Part shown: positions 23,781 to 36,103 of the stretch, piece after piece | Layout of the letters: every line of letters begins with the position of its first letter | Numbering within the stretch: position 1 is the stretch's first letter | Source: Voacanga thouarsii | Taxonomy: Eukaryota; Streptophyta; Magnoliopsida; Gentianales; Apocynaceae | Reading direction: 5' to 3' | Assembly (NCBI GenBank): GCA_026120185.1 | Contig: JANUWF010001659.1 | Span: 1,550,001 to 1,614,000 of the forward strand | Length of the DNA: 64,000 bases | Translations under genes and position numbers: made by a program | Notes under the pieces: generated by a model | What the model was told of the DNA's origin: nothing | Database searches by the model: none | The model's input: the letters and a program-made list of their open reading frames with translations, nothing else

Positions 23781-26133
23781 TGTAACACCCTGCTACCCAG
23801 GCCAACAGGGCCGGGGATGTTGCCCCGTCCAAAGGATAAGGAGTCTTTATAACTAGGTCACACAATCAAAATAATAGAATAAAAACAATACTTTAAACTT
23901 AAAATTTATTACAATCCAAGAATTCAAAACAAATCCAGAATAAAAATTATTCACTCTCAACTTCCCAAAGCAGTACATAAAAATAGATAACAAAATCTCT
24001 TCCAAGGTAGACAACACTAGCTACTCATCCCCACAGTAGGATCGACCTGAAATCATGGTAAAAATGGTGATGAGATAAAAATCTCAATAAGTCCGTGTAT
24101 GCTTTAGGTGTTTAGTGAAAACAATCCATGAATGCAAGGTGTAAGAATTTCATAAGAAAATTACTGGCAAGCAATAAACAATAGTCAAAACCAAGAGTGG
24201 TGTTTTGGCTTTTCTAACCATACATGTACAAATAAATCAACCACTCAAAAGAGTGGTCATGGGTTACCACACGTTGGGCCCTATAACCATACAATGGTCA
24301 GAATGCCACACTTTATGCAGACTGACAAAAAGTAAGTGATCGGCCTACTGGGTGAGATACTCTTCCATCTCTACACCCAAACAAAACCGGTTGTCCATTC
24401 TGGTAACACACAGTCCACTTGACTAAAAACTGCTAGCTTGGACCAGTGCAACTTACTGAACTGACATCTTATCAGGGAAGGACTTACCCCTCAGAGGTGG
24501 CCACCTACTGAGAGACTTATCTTAGCCCGTCAAAGACTAATCCTAGAAGTCCACCCTCATTGAGTACTCAACGTAATTTATCCCACTTAGGAAAAAACTG
24601 AATAAAACATAGCTCCACACTTGGGAGAAACTGAATAAAACATAGCTCCACTTGAAAATGGCAATTAAGGATTTCCAAAGTTTGGGACAAAGTTGGTTTT
24701 AGAAAGAGTTTAGGGTTTGTGTAAAACTGCTTATTGATTTTTAAATAATTTGTTTGACTAAAACGAGTAAGGAGACAATCCTCAATTGCCTTTATAGAAG
24801 TAAGTGTCCACGTACTCTACATTTGGCTTGCCATAATAACCATTTTACATTAAACAAGTTTTATGCAGGAGCTTACCTGATCCTTGCTCAAAATAAAGGT
24901 CTCCAACAGCTGACCTAACCCCGCCTGGGTTAAACATGAGCTATAATTAAACTCAAGCCAAAATTCACTTCCACAAATAATTCTAGCTCATCTTGTTACA
25001 ACCATGATCCTAGTATCCCAAGCTTTAAGGCTAGATAATAAATAAATGGTTTATAAAATAAGTCTAGTTTGATATTAAAATAATTAGGGTTTTGGGAAAT
25101 AGGTACTAATAAGTTGAAGGTTTAAATCTTGCTATAAATAAATTAGAGTTTATTTTACGAAGGGTCCTAGGTGGTATTATGTAAAATAATAATCTATAAA
25201 TAATTAATTGTTAGAAAATAATTGGTAACTAAAAATAGTTGTAAGTAAATTTTAGTGGTTTTTATTGAAAGATAATAAATAAATTTTAATAGTGGTTTTG
25301 AATATAAGACTTACAAAATTAATATTTTACCTATTATGAATACTTGTATAAAAGGCTTTATTGTTATTTTCTATATATTTTATTTTATATAAAATATATA
25401 TTTTTTACTTCTTTAATGAAAGTTATCAGTTATTTGATTAAAATATCATTATTTTATATAAAAATCCAAATCCACATTTTTCCTAGAGTTTTCGATATTA
25501 CTAGGAGAAATTATAACATAAATCATTTTTATTGATGAAATATAATTGGTTAATTTAATTAGCTTAAGGACAGCAAGGCCATGATCACAATTTCTATTGC
25601 TAACCATAATCATGAACATACACTCTACACCAATCAACAAAACATCCAAATCATGAATAAAGGTATAGATCTAAATTTACCAAGGCATGATCCAAACTCT
25701 ACTAACATAAACATTTTCATGGCTTTAACAATCACACGCGAACATAAACCCTATTCACCAAAGGTGACATGATCTCTAACATGCTTGATCACATACCACT
25801 CACGACATGAAGACATTCAACAAACCCTAAAACCCATAAAATTCAACCAAGGCAATCAACTCATGCATCAATCCCATCTCCATCATATACACACATATAT
25901 TCATGCTTCAATCTCAACTCCATCACAACAATACATGTTCGAACCCTAATCACAATCCATCTCCTTCCAATAACATCCTAGAGCCATGAATCTAGAATTT
26001 AAAGAGAATGTTGAAGAGGCTTACTTGATTGATGACTACCTTGGAGTAGTTCCGAATGAATCCTTACTCTTAGGAGACTTGATTCGTTAAGAGAGAATGA
26101 GAAAATATGGCCATGGTTGAAGCAACCATTCGG

Positions 26134-26175
<42 letters not shown>

Positions 26176-28121
26176 TAGAGTTCATTAGTATGTTTATATA
26201 TACACATATTCATTAGAAGTTGAAGATAAGTAAAGATGGAGATGATTGATCATGTTCACCTTGAAGGTGTTCTTGAGCCTTCACAAAAATACTGGTTTTT
26301 TTTTTTTTATCCAAAAGAGGGACTTTGATTTTGGTATTTGATGTTAAAAATTGCATAAGTGGTTTCAAGGGGTTGAGTAGGTGTGATCTGGAGTTTTTTT
26401 GAAGAAGATTGAAGTGGTTTTGGTGGCCTTATGTGTGAGAAGGGTAGTAGGTGTTCTTGGTGTTCTTGAAGCTTGAAAAGAATTGAGAGAATTTGGTTAA
26501 AGCTGGTCGAAATTCTGTCGGAAGGAGTGGCCGAATTGCTTGTAGGGTTTTTGGCAATTGGGTTTTCAGATTTGAGAGGAAAAGGAAAGTTGGTTGTTTG
26601 AAATCCAAAAAGAATATTTTAGGGAATCAGTTTTGGAAACAAAATATGGTAAGAAGATCTTGGATGGAGGAGAGCTTTTGGAAGCTCTAATGGCTGGCTG
26701 AGTGGCTAGGGTTTTTGCTGGGATGAAATCTGTTCAAGGGAGCTTAATGGTGGCCAAAAAGTGATGTGCAATGGTGAAGAGATTTTCTGGTTGTTTAGGG
26801 GGTGATTCTATGGTAGCTTGCTAAATATGTTTGCTGGAATTTTGGTCTTCAATCAAAGGCTTGATTGGAGTGATTGATAGAGCTATTTTAGGAGCAGCCA
26901 TGGATTAGTTTTCGAGCAGAATTCTAGGGAAGATGATGAAGCTCAGTTCATGGCTGTTCAAGGGGAGTTTGTACAAAAAAATGGTGGAGGTTTCGGACAA
27001 GGCTAGAGGAGAAGCAGAGCTAGAAAAATCCTGAACAGATTTCGCAAGTTTGCTGGAATTTTTCTGGCCAGATTTTGCTACCGTTTTCCAGTCAACTTGC
27101 ACAAGATTTGAAGGGGTATTCAGAGTCCTTTCAAGGCTGGTTTCCAGCCTTCTTTATGGAGGAAAAACGTGGTTAAGTTGCTGGGTGAAAAACTGGAAGA
27201 AACAGCGTAGTTTTAGTTCACCAATGCTGCGAAAGTTGCCCAGAAAATTTTCTGGTTTGCACAGATTTTGTGCAGCTCGGTTTTGGCTAGGATTTTCAAT
27301 CTTCAAGCTAAGTGAAATGGCCATTCTTCTGGCAGCATTTGAGAGGAAAAAATGGCTGAAATTTTTGACACTTGAACTGAACAAGAAGCTGGAAAATTTT
27401 CAGTTTACAATATGAAGGAAATGAACATAGCTAGGTTGGAGTTTTGAAGGTTCAACCATGGAGATTAATTCTCTTGGGAACCTCCCCAAAACTCCTTCCC
27501 ATTTTCGGCCACAAGATAACTCATTCATAGCCATTTTTGAAACCTAAACCTCACAGAACCTTGGTGGAATTTTCTGGAAACAAAATGGCTTAGATAAATT
27601 ACTCAACCTAATTGATTAAGAATTAAGGAAAGCTAGAGATCAAGAAGGGTATGAATCCCTTAGAAATTTTTGTAGGGCACAAGAGTAGGATTAGGACATT
27701 CCCATCACGTCTCCCCTAGGGCAACACCCCTACTCTTCCCTAAAGCATACAAGGCCAAAATATAGCCTTCCCAAACAGAAATAAAAATTTAACCATGCTA
27801 AAACTCCAATGATGGAATTTGAACTCAAGACCTCAAAAATTAATTCCTAAGCTCTAACCACTAAACCACAACAACTCTTGTTCTTGTTTTTTCTCCCAAA
27901 TATTTTTCCTATTTAATCCTCAAGCTATCTCCCTATTTCCACCTCAAGAAAAAATTACCATTTTACCCTTCTTATTCAATACACACGATTAAGCCTTCTA
28001 AGCTATAAATCACATATTTAAAGCACATAAAACCATATAAAAATATAGTTATGCATGCATGAAAATATGATATGCATCCCAATGCCCTTACTCTAAGGTT
28101 GGTTTCAATTGGGGTTTCACA
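23781..28121 (-). mobile_element. Tekay-type solo LTR with TSD TATAA, in RPA-like exon 1
   Basis: 4341 bases. Plus-strand ends are TGTAACACCCTGC and GGGTTTCACA. Perfect duplications TATAA lie at 23776-23780 and 28122-28126. It is homologous to 15985-20329 along its length and, reversed, to 57791-61959. There is no internal region. It carries a (GA)n run at about 26139-26165, in the position where the plus-strand copy has (CT)n at 59632-59648. It splits the RPA-like exon 1 reading between WETYN and AQRMG. Open frames such as 27050-27415 recur in the other LTR copies but show no domain. Confidence 0.95.
27809..27878 (-). other. tRNA-like segment in the Tekay LTR (copy 2)
   Basis: Minus-strand reading has A-box-like GTGGTTTAGTGGTTAGAGC and B-box-like GAGTTCAAATTCC, at the same position in the LTR as in the other copies. 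A tRNA-derived origin is inferred. Confidence 0.55.
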
Positions 28122-29019
28122 TATAATGCTCAGAGAATGGGAGAATTAATGAGTATTGATTTTTTAGTTTTGGATGCAAATGTGTAATTTATGAACTATT
28201 GTCTGCTATTGTTTTTTGGAGGGTGATTTTGCTCTTATATATTTGAAAGCGTGATGTATTGGTTTTTTGTTATTATTTTCCTATCAGTTTAAATAACATA
28301 TTGTTACATATGTTTTGAAAAGGAATTTGAAATTTTTGCAGGATAACATGAAGCATTATGTGATTAGGAGTAAATAACTTGCTGCTTTCCAGAATATTAT
28401 TGAGGAGGGCAATTTTTACATGATGAAATACTTTAGCCTTCAAAGCTCTAGGCCAAATTACAGATTGTTGAGTGATGATTTACAAATCTTGATTAACGGA
28501 AGCACATTCATTAAGCAAGTAATTGAGGACTTACCAGATATTCCAAGACATAAATTCATATTTATGTTATTTAAATAGATTGAATCCCGGGCTGGAGACA
28601 TCACTTTGTTAGTTGGTAACAAACAGGAAGTGTGGATGGTTGTGATTTTGTTTTGTTTGCTTTTTTCATTAGAATTCCTGCTTAGTAAAAGTTGTCAGCA
28701 TTCCTTCATGTAATATATTTGAGATGACCTGTGGAAATTCCAAATTTTGAACAATTGATTAAAGAATTTGATTGGAGACTATTAGATATCATACCTTGAC
28801 ATATGTGGTGTTGTTTAAATCTCAGTATGTGATACCATACCTTAACATATGTGTTACAGCTTTGATAAGCCACCATCATGCCCACAAAGCTGTGCTACAA
28901 CTGTATAAATGAACTGCAAAATTGTAGTACAAAAACTATGCCTTTTTTTAATATATTAATCATATGATTTTTGCTCTTTCAAATGTGATTGGCATGATAA
29001 CAAGAGTGTCATCTATGGA

Positions 29020-30862
29020 TGATGTGTTCGGACTTAGGTATAAAAATCGTACAAAAACTAAGCACATTCCCAATCAAGTTTAAATTAAAACGTTTAACCC
29101 AAATCACACATATGAGCAAGCGTACTCATCATTAACCGAGCACAGGGTTCAAACGAGTGTCGATCCTCCAGGAACAAGTAGACATTAATCACCTTTCTTT
29201 CATTATTTAACCAACTCGATAAAGTGAAAAACAAAGAAAATAAAAATAAAAGAAAATAAAAATAAAAATATATACATGTCAAGGATGGAGAAGTATGTAA
29301 TTCAAACCATTGTTCAGACAAACATGATCTTAAAGAACTCAATCATTATCATAGCTAATTATTCTCTTAGTATCATGAAGGATTAAGATAGACTCACTTC
29401 TTTTTCAATCCATGAAATCACTATCTTCTAGATAAGTTAGAATCACTTGGTCTCGTCTCAACTAATTCACCTAAAAAATGCATTAAACACAATCCTTGAT
29501 TAAATTCCCTTGGTCTCGGCGAATTTATAACATGAAATTAACCAATGAATCCTTGGTCTCAGCAAATATCAATTAACTTTTAATTAGCTAATCCTCATCA
29601 ACTAACTCCCTTGGTCTCGGCGAGTTACTTGACAACAAATATGAAATTAATCAATCGAAACTACCATCAACCCCCTTGGTCTCGGCGAGTTAATAAGAAG
29701 AACCAACCAACTAACCTTGTAATAAGCACAAGTAATTAAATATCAAGAATAATAATCAATTAATTAAAATATCAAATACCTCTAAAGATCATAAATGTCT
29801 AAAACAATGTCAAATTACAATAAAACAATTAACATATCATTGTCCAAGAAAAAGAAAACAAAGAAAAGAAATAGATACTCATAGACAAGCCTTCTTCTTC
29901 TTCATTTGAAGACCTTCTTTTACAATCCTTCTTGAACTATTTATCTCGAGAAAATATTAATGATGCACTCCAAAATAAATCTAAATCTCTATATTGTGCA
30001 CCTCCCATTTTCTATGTACATTGGCCTTTATTTATAAGCTCACAAAGTTCCTAAAAGAATCCTAAATAAAGAAGAAGTAATTACCTAAAAATCTCCAAAA
30101 CCAAAAGGAATAATACAAGTCTAAAATAAAATCCTAAATAACTAAATAGGTCCACCGCCTTGACTTTGTAAATTGGCAATTCAATTTGAATTGGACTTTT
30201 GATTTCGGCTATGTTGTCTTCTTATCGTTTCTTGTTGAATCCTCCAATTAATGTTAAATTGTGATTGCCTAAGATTAGCTTCAATTTTAGCCGTGCAGAA
30301 TTTTGCTTGAAGCCACCGAAATTCTGTTTCTTTTGCTTATTGCTGCACCGGCTCAATTGAGCCACTTTCCTTACCTCAGCTCAATTAAGCCGCAAATCAT
30401 CAAAACCCACTGAAATTGTTTGCTGCATTCAATTTTATTTCGTCTTTTTCTCAGCCACCATTGTTGACCTTTCTTTCTCCCTTGGCCCCACCGATTTTCT
30501 GCTTTTCTTTGTTGCTATTTTTGTCTGACTTTTCTTTTGCTATCGGCTTAGATGAAGCCAGCCGACATTATTTCTTTGTTTCCAATTCCAATTTAATTCC
30601 TTTGCTCTTCCAATTGCTCTGCACTTCCCTATTTTTCCAGTGGAAAATCGGCACCGGCTGTCATTCTCGGAACTGGTGCCGCCTATATTCTGCTTTATGA
30701 TAATTTTGCTTTATTTTACCCCTAAAATCTGAAATAATACACAAAATACCTTTTTAAGGGTAAAATCTCAAATATGAAGGAATATGGCTAGTTAGTTCAC
30801 AAAATATATCACAAAATAATATCAAATAACTAGGAAAAATATGACTAATTTATGCCCTATCA
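29020..30862 (-). mobile_element. Solo LTR (Tat/Athila-like gypsy) with TSD ATGGA, in an RPA-like exon
   Basis: 1843 bases. Plus-strand ends are TGATGTGTTCGG and ATGCCCTATCA. Perfect duplications ATGGA lie at 29015-29019 and 30863-30867. On the minus strand it starts TGATAGGGCATAAATTAG and has a block with GGATCGACACTCGTTTGAAC near its end. I associate this layout with Tat/Athila-type LTRs, so minus orientation is likely but not proven. It interrupts the RPA-like reading between VSSMD and GTKVSNG. The 30416-30700 open frame is not a recognisable gene. Confidence 0.88.
29446..29692. repeat. Five spaced copies of CTTGGTCTCGGCGAGTTA-like motif
   Basis: Copies start near 29446, 29508, 29551, 29609 and 29674, about 45-65 bases apart and separated by AATTAATC-rich spacers. 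The last two are the most alike. The array lies inside the solo LTR. Confidence 0.7.
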
Positions 30863-31728
30863 ATGGAACAAAGGTCTCGAATGGGAAGCCATATAGATTT
30901 ATAAGTCATAACTATTAAAGATCACAAGTGAGTTTTGCAACATTTAAATACTACAAGTTAGGAAATAGATATATATCTATAGGTGAAATATATATATATA
31001 TATATATTTTTGAATTTTTGAAAAAAAAATGCAAATGACAAGAGATGCGTGTAATATTGTGTGGTGAACAAGCAAATGTTATATATAGTACAGATGTCCT
31101 TAGTAGCTAGACTATGCAAGTTGGAATCTTTACATCAATGATAATGATGAACAATCAGGGAAATGTAGTAATATCAAGTAGTAGTGCAACAAGGATCCAT
31201 GTTAACTTGGAAATATGTGAGGTTGATGACTTCCGACAAATGTATGTGATTTTCACCGATAAACAAAAATTATTTATGATAGAATACATAAAATATGATG
31301 ATCATATAAACACTTCTTCCTTTTCATTGTCTAAACAGGTGCGAAGAAAATCACAAAACAAAAACACCAACAGAATTGAGTATTGCATATGTGGAGTTGA
31401 CTACAGAACATTATGAGAAAAACAAGAAAACATCGGTTGAATTAAACCAACTGATCAAGAATGGAGAAAAAATAGTATAGATTGTCCCATAAATTATTAC
31501 TGAACTTTTCCTAAATAAACTATTTCATATTGATGGAAATTTGCTATTATGTTAGGACACGGCATACTATAGTTGCATAACAGTGTTGGACATTGACACG
31601 TACAATGGGTTGAGTTATAATGCTTGCAAACAATATAGGAAAAAGCTGAAAGTTTTTATAAAAACATTGGCATGTGAATTATGTATCAGAACAGAAGATT
31701 ATCTAACTTTAAGGTACCTATAATACGC

Positions 31729-31767
<39 letters not shown>

Positions 31768-32773
31768 GTGTATATTAATTGTTAGAAGAACTGTTTGAAT
31801 TTGATAACCATGTTAACAAATACATATGCTAACATTTTTCACACACATATCGACTTGAATTGATTGTAGCTAACCATACAACGCAAGCATATTTCATATT
31901 GTGTGATAGAGATGTGGAGCATATTGTGGGATTAACTGCTACTTAACTGGCTCCAAAAGTGGTAGAGGCATAAAAAACATCTACTCCAAAGTCTTTTGTA
32001 AAAAAAACAAAACAAAATAAAACCATCACATATTCATATGAAAACTATTTTCATATGTGTTTTCCTATTGTTGAATGTGTTATAAGAAGGAATTGATGAT
32101 GTCATACCTGGACCATTGAAGAACATAGTAGGCAGAACATACATATGCCAAGTCAGATTCAATGAACAAATACATGGCCAAACAAGAGAAAATTTTACCG
32201 TAAATCAGCTTTACCAACTATCAGATATGAAAGGCAATGCTGGAGATCATTCAAAGATAAAACAAATACACATCTATATGCCTTATGTAATGAAACCACT
32301 AGTATGAAATGTCTCATGTAATAAAGGGAGCTTTAGCTGTTTTGAGGTCTGATGTATGAATGTAAAAAGAGACAATAACATATATTTGATTGTTATGAAA
32401 AAAACAAACATGAAAAGTTGCTAAAACAAATATATTTGATGGTTTTGTAGGTTATTTTGGTACCCAAAATGCAAATAAAAGTTGAAGAAAACAAAGACAC
32501 AAAAAAGACACTTGAGACTACAACGCCAAATTAACAAGGGAAAAAAAAGACTAGGGTGTCCACAATATGTGTGTAAACCATAATTCACAAACTATATGAA
32601 AAGGTTTGCTCTACTGCTTAAATTACACTAATGACATGCTATTATCTTATAGATCCCAAGTCAGTGGTGAGAAGAAAGACAACTTTGATTTGAATACAGA
32701 AGGAACATACAAAAGAAAGAAGCTTTTTAGAGCAGCACAAGCTAAAACCACAGCAGAGAAAACTGATTCATAA

Positions 32774-33134
32774 ATGCGTTGGAATTTGTTTAGTACAATT
32801 AATATGTCTCTAGCTTTTCTATTTCTAGAGTTTGGATGTTAATAGCAGACGATATACCTCAGAAAAAATGAATGATGATACATATCTGACATTTTTGATA
32901 TCTGACTACCATATATGGTTTCTTGGCTCATTAGAATAATGATACTACTTTTGTCAAAATGCTCTTGGCAATATTAACACTCATTAGATTTTCTATACAG
33001 GAAAATTTGTATGAAGGCACTGCCAGCATAACAATCCCCTATTACTAATTAGATTTAGTTTAACTGAATGGAGGCACTAGAAGCATGGAAATATCAAAGA
33101 GAACATTATCTATTGATACCTATTTATGCATTTT
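32774..33134 (+). other. Helitron segment without a recognised gene
   Basis: AT-rich sequence between the RPA-like stop and the PIE1 fragment. I see no coding or repeat structure in it. Confidence 0.4.
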
Positions 33135-33164
33135 TACTCTTTAGGATTATTCGTAAGTGGGAAA
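33135..33164 (+). repeat. 30-bp exact copy of RPA-like exon 1 at the PIE1 fragment edge
   Basis: Identical over 30 bases to 23744-23773 (the codons around ILFRIIRKWE). Bases on both sides differ. It directly precedes the PIE1-like sequence, so it may mark a capture junction. Confidence 0.85.
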
Positions 33165-34140
33165 GAAGGGTCACCACCAATAGATTCAATGTCCATAGAT
33201 GAAGAAACTATCTTCAATGAAGTGACAACTCCTTCAAATATTCCATCTCCACATTTGAAACTGGAGAAGAAGTGTAAAAAAGGACCATATGATGAAGATA
33301 GGAACACAAAGTCCAAAAAATTCAAGAAGGCTTCTGAAATAATGCCTTTAGTTTTGGATTCCAAATTTACGGGTAATCTACTGGATGAATCTAAATATGC
33401 ACACTCTGATAGTAATGTTGTTGATGCTAAACTTAAGCCAGTAAGCAAAGGTAAGATGGGAGGGAAAATCTCAATCACATCTATGCCTGTGAAGCATATA
33501 TTGACTATAAAACCCGAGAAGCTAAAAAAGAAGGGAAATATTTGGTTCAAGGACTACTTTTCGTTGCCAAATTTTTGGTTGCCACAGGAGGATGCTACCT
33601 TTGTTCTATTGTACATAAGTATGGCCCAAATTGGGACTTGGTGAGTGAAATTCTTTACGAAATGAGTGCTGGCGAATTTTACCGTGGCAAATACAGATAA
33701 CCTGTTCATTGCTGTGAAAGATTTAGAGATCTAATCTAAAGACATATTTTAACTGGCAATGATGTGGTAAATAATGACAAAGTAGGGAATACTAGTTCTG
33801 GAAAGGCTCTTCACAAAGTTACTGAGGTAAAGCAAATTTGCAGTTCTTAATTCTTGGTACCGAATAAATCATAATGAAAACCATAAAGTAAGAAATATAT
33901 GATTTCATAATTAAGAAGCTACAACTGTTATTGGATTCTGGTATAACAACCCACAATTTAAAGTAGTATAAAATTCCATCATGTATCAAGCTGTTGGTGG
34001 ATGTTGTCTCTCAGCTGTCAGATCCTGAACCTCTTGTTCAGAAACATTTCTTTAGCATGTTTTCTTCTATCTGGAGGGTTTTAACCCATGGTAGTCACAG
34101 GGGTAGCTTTGTGGATTCTCAAAATTCCTTATATTCTTCA
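33165..34140 (+). pseudogene. PIE1: PIE1 (SWR1-type ATPase) gene fragment, two exons and an intron
   Basis: PIE1 is the plant Swr1/SRCAP-type ATPase that helps place histone H2A.Z. The piece matches, in my memory, its C-terminal region. Exon one (33165-33826) contains KHILTIKPEKLKKKGNIW, FWLPQEDA, then after a frameshift near 33600 YGPNWDLVSEIL, a block like YRGKYR and PVHCCERFRDLI, ending SGKALHKVTE at GT. An intron of 164 bases (33827-33990) ends in AG. Exon two reads VDVVSQLSDPEPLVQKHFF and FSSIWRVL, fading near 34140. Two stops and the frameshift make it non-functional. A retained intron indicates capture from genomic DNA. No SNF2 ATPase motor is present. Confidence 0.8.
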
Positions 34141-35029
34141 TGGAGCTTCATAGAATATAAATTATGCAGCCAATTCATAGTTCAATCACATACATCTACA
34201 TTGAAGAATTCATATAAGATTGTATATCAATGTCTAATTGAATAATGTCTATCAGCGTCCCATTAAGCGAATCAAAGTACTATATTTCAATAGCGGAATT
34301 CAAATTTTGCCACACATCCCATTGTTAACTCAATCACAGATAACCTTAGCAGATAGACACCGTGTCAGTGATCATTTGATCTTCATCATTGCTGGAAAAT
34401 ACCACTGCCCATAGTCTAACTTCTTTGGAAATTCTATAATATCCATACAACTAATACTTTAATCATTTCTCTAATATATGCAAACACAGTCAAACACCAT
34501 TATAAAAATGTATAGAAATATTTACCACAGCTAAATTCATTTGTAGTTTTCAATAAACTATTTTATGTGTATATTCCAAAACAAAAAAAAATAGATTAAT
34601 CAAAGCACACAAAACAAATTTAACAAAAACATACATTTCCAAAAAACAAAAAAATAGCAAAACCTCAATTATATTCTTTCCTATTTCTTCACTAAAAAAA
34701 AGATACAGATAAATTCAGAATATCACTTTTGTTAATGTTTTGATAACATTGTGCATCATACGTGGGCTTCTAATGGTAAACCATCGTCACAAAACACCGA
34801 ATAGTTGCCCAATCATGTTTATATTGACACCCAATATACTTAGCACAAAATCAAATGCAATAAGCTTATAGCATATCTAACTTAGAAAAATTTCCTTATG
34901 ATTTTTAAACCAAGTAATCAACAAACAATACCTCTAAGTCACAAAAACTATTATGAATATGGTACATGCACAATAGAGGACGACATCAAGCAAATAGCTA
35001 TGGACTACTTTCAATAGATTTATGAGACT

Positions 35030-35265
35030 AACGCCAGCGTGGTGAATTCTCTAGACATCCTCCCCCTCAATAAGCTTGATCAAAGTGCTATTGATCATCT
35101 CCAGAGGCCTTTCTCTCTCGAAGAAATTCATATTGCAGTAACACAATTGCCTTCTCATAATTACCCAAGCCCTGATGATATGCAATTTATTTTCTTACAA
35201 AAATGATGGAATATTCTTGGCCCAAAGATCATTTTCCTTTCAGAGTAAAGCAGCATATAAAAAAG
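35030..35265 (+). pseudogene. LINE (L1-type) ORF2 fragment
   Basis: The reading contains LQRPFSLEEIHIAVTQLPSH followed by NYPSPDD. This corresponds to the plant LINE block before the reverse transcriptase core (in family members 'PGPDG'). It then has stops. Only about 75 codons are visible, and there is no endonuclease or RT active site. It lies inside the first diverged repeat unit. Confidence 0.7.
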
Positions 35266-35380
35266 TGTTGTCCTATTAAAATTCAGGTTCCTTCACAAAT
35301 GAAGATCAAAATCAACAATTGTTCGTAGAACGAAGGGAATGTACAACTAGGCTGCAGCCCTACTTTTTTGTTCGTAATGA

Positions 35381-35545
35381 GGGAGAACAAATGCCAGTGC
35401 CAAATAAATTGTTGCTCAATGACCATCAAAACAAGTATCTTAGAATAAATCAGAGATGATGCAAATGCAAGAAGAAATGAACAAGACATAATGAATGGCA
35501 AAATCAAAGCACAGCAAAAATAGGTGTATGGAAAATGTTACAACT
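35381..35545 (+). pseudogene. Helitron helicase fragment 1
   Basis: DNA here matches 56430-56570 of the main helicase gene. Shared stretches are TTGCTCAATGA, TCAAAACA, GAATAAATCA and AAATAGGTGTATG, with diverged sequence between. It has many stops. It corresponds to the segment just before the Walker A region. Confidence 0.7.
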
Positions 35546-35991
35546 GTTCTTCTTTTACATAGTTACAAAAGTAATAAATGATGTTTCTCATATAAGATAG
35601 AATACTATATGTTCATTCAAGCAATTCATTGATGCTGCAACATATGCAAAAATAATACCTCAATAAAACCTAAAACATTATTCTTTCCCCATATCTTCAA
35701 GAAATAAAAAGTTCATTCACATATATTCATACAGTCACTTATATTAATGTTTACATGACATTGTGCATCATATGTGGACTTTATATGGTAAATCATCGTA
35801 GCAAAATACCGAATAGTTGCCCAATCATGTTTATATTGACATCCAATATACTTAGCATAGAATTAGATTCACTAAGCTTATCACATATCAAACTTAATAG
35901 AATTTTCCAGAAAATTTTTTAGAATAGAAAGCAACAAACCATAGCTGACAGATACCTAACATAAGACTTAGACATTATTATGAATTTGTCC

Positions 35992-36103
35992 AACATTGAA
36001 ACAAGGACAAGATCTAAAGAAAATAGTAGAAGTGCTATTGCCAAATTAAAAAAAAAAAAAAAAAACCAATACCACTGAGAACTAAAAATAAGATCATGCA
36101 TGG
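35992..36103 (+). pseudogene. Helitron helicase fragment 2
   Basis: Resembles 56391-56535: ACAAGGA, AGTCTAGAGGAAATAG versus GATCTAAAGAAAATAG, GCCA, ACTGAGAACT and ATCATGCATG. An A-run at 36048-36064 replaces the middle part. It is the counterpart of fragment 1 in the second repeat unit. Confidence 0.6.

Larger units (their letters stand above)
23683..32773 (+). pseudogene. Helitron RPA1-like (DUF223/OB-fold) gene, several exons
   Basis: Relative of the large subunit of replication protein A, which binds single-stranded DNA; plant Helitrons often carry one. Exon 1 starts at ATG 23683 (GRQDKRILFRIIRKWE). After a nested LTR it ends ELMSIDFLVLDAN near 28185, followed by GT; the next exon begins after TTTTGCAG at about 28341, with FQNIIEEGNFYMMKYF. 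A third piece near 28980 (VIGMITRVSSMD) is split by another LTR. Later exons: GNVVISSSSATRIHVNLEIC near 31155, a degenerate C-terminal zinc domain (CELCIRTEDY) near 31680, YRLELIVANHTTQAYF near 31852, LKNIVGRTYICQVRF near 32115, and a basic tail ending at stop 32773. In-frame stops near 28372, 28578 and 31109 show it is dead. Confidence 0.85.

Noticed and set aside
27050..27415. 121-codon open frame, similar to open frames at 19377-19643 and in 58464-58703 reversed
   Set aside because: They lie at homologous places in three copies of the same LTR. They are antisense to the element and have no domain and shifting frames, so likeness follows from LTR homology.
29446..29692. Possible CRISPR-like spaced repeats
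   Set aside because: Plant nuclear DNA, degenerate motif, AT-rich related spacers and no cas-like genes; it is an LTR-internal array.
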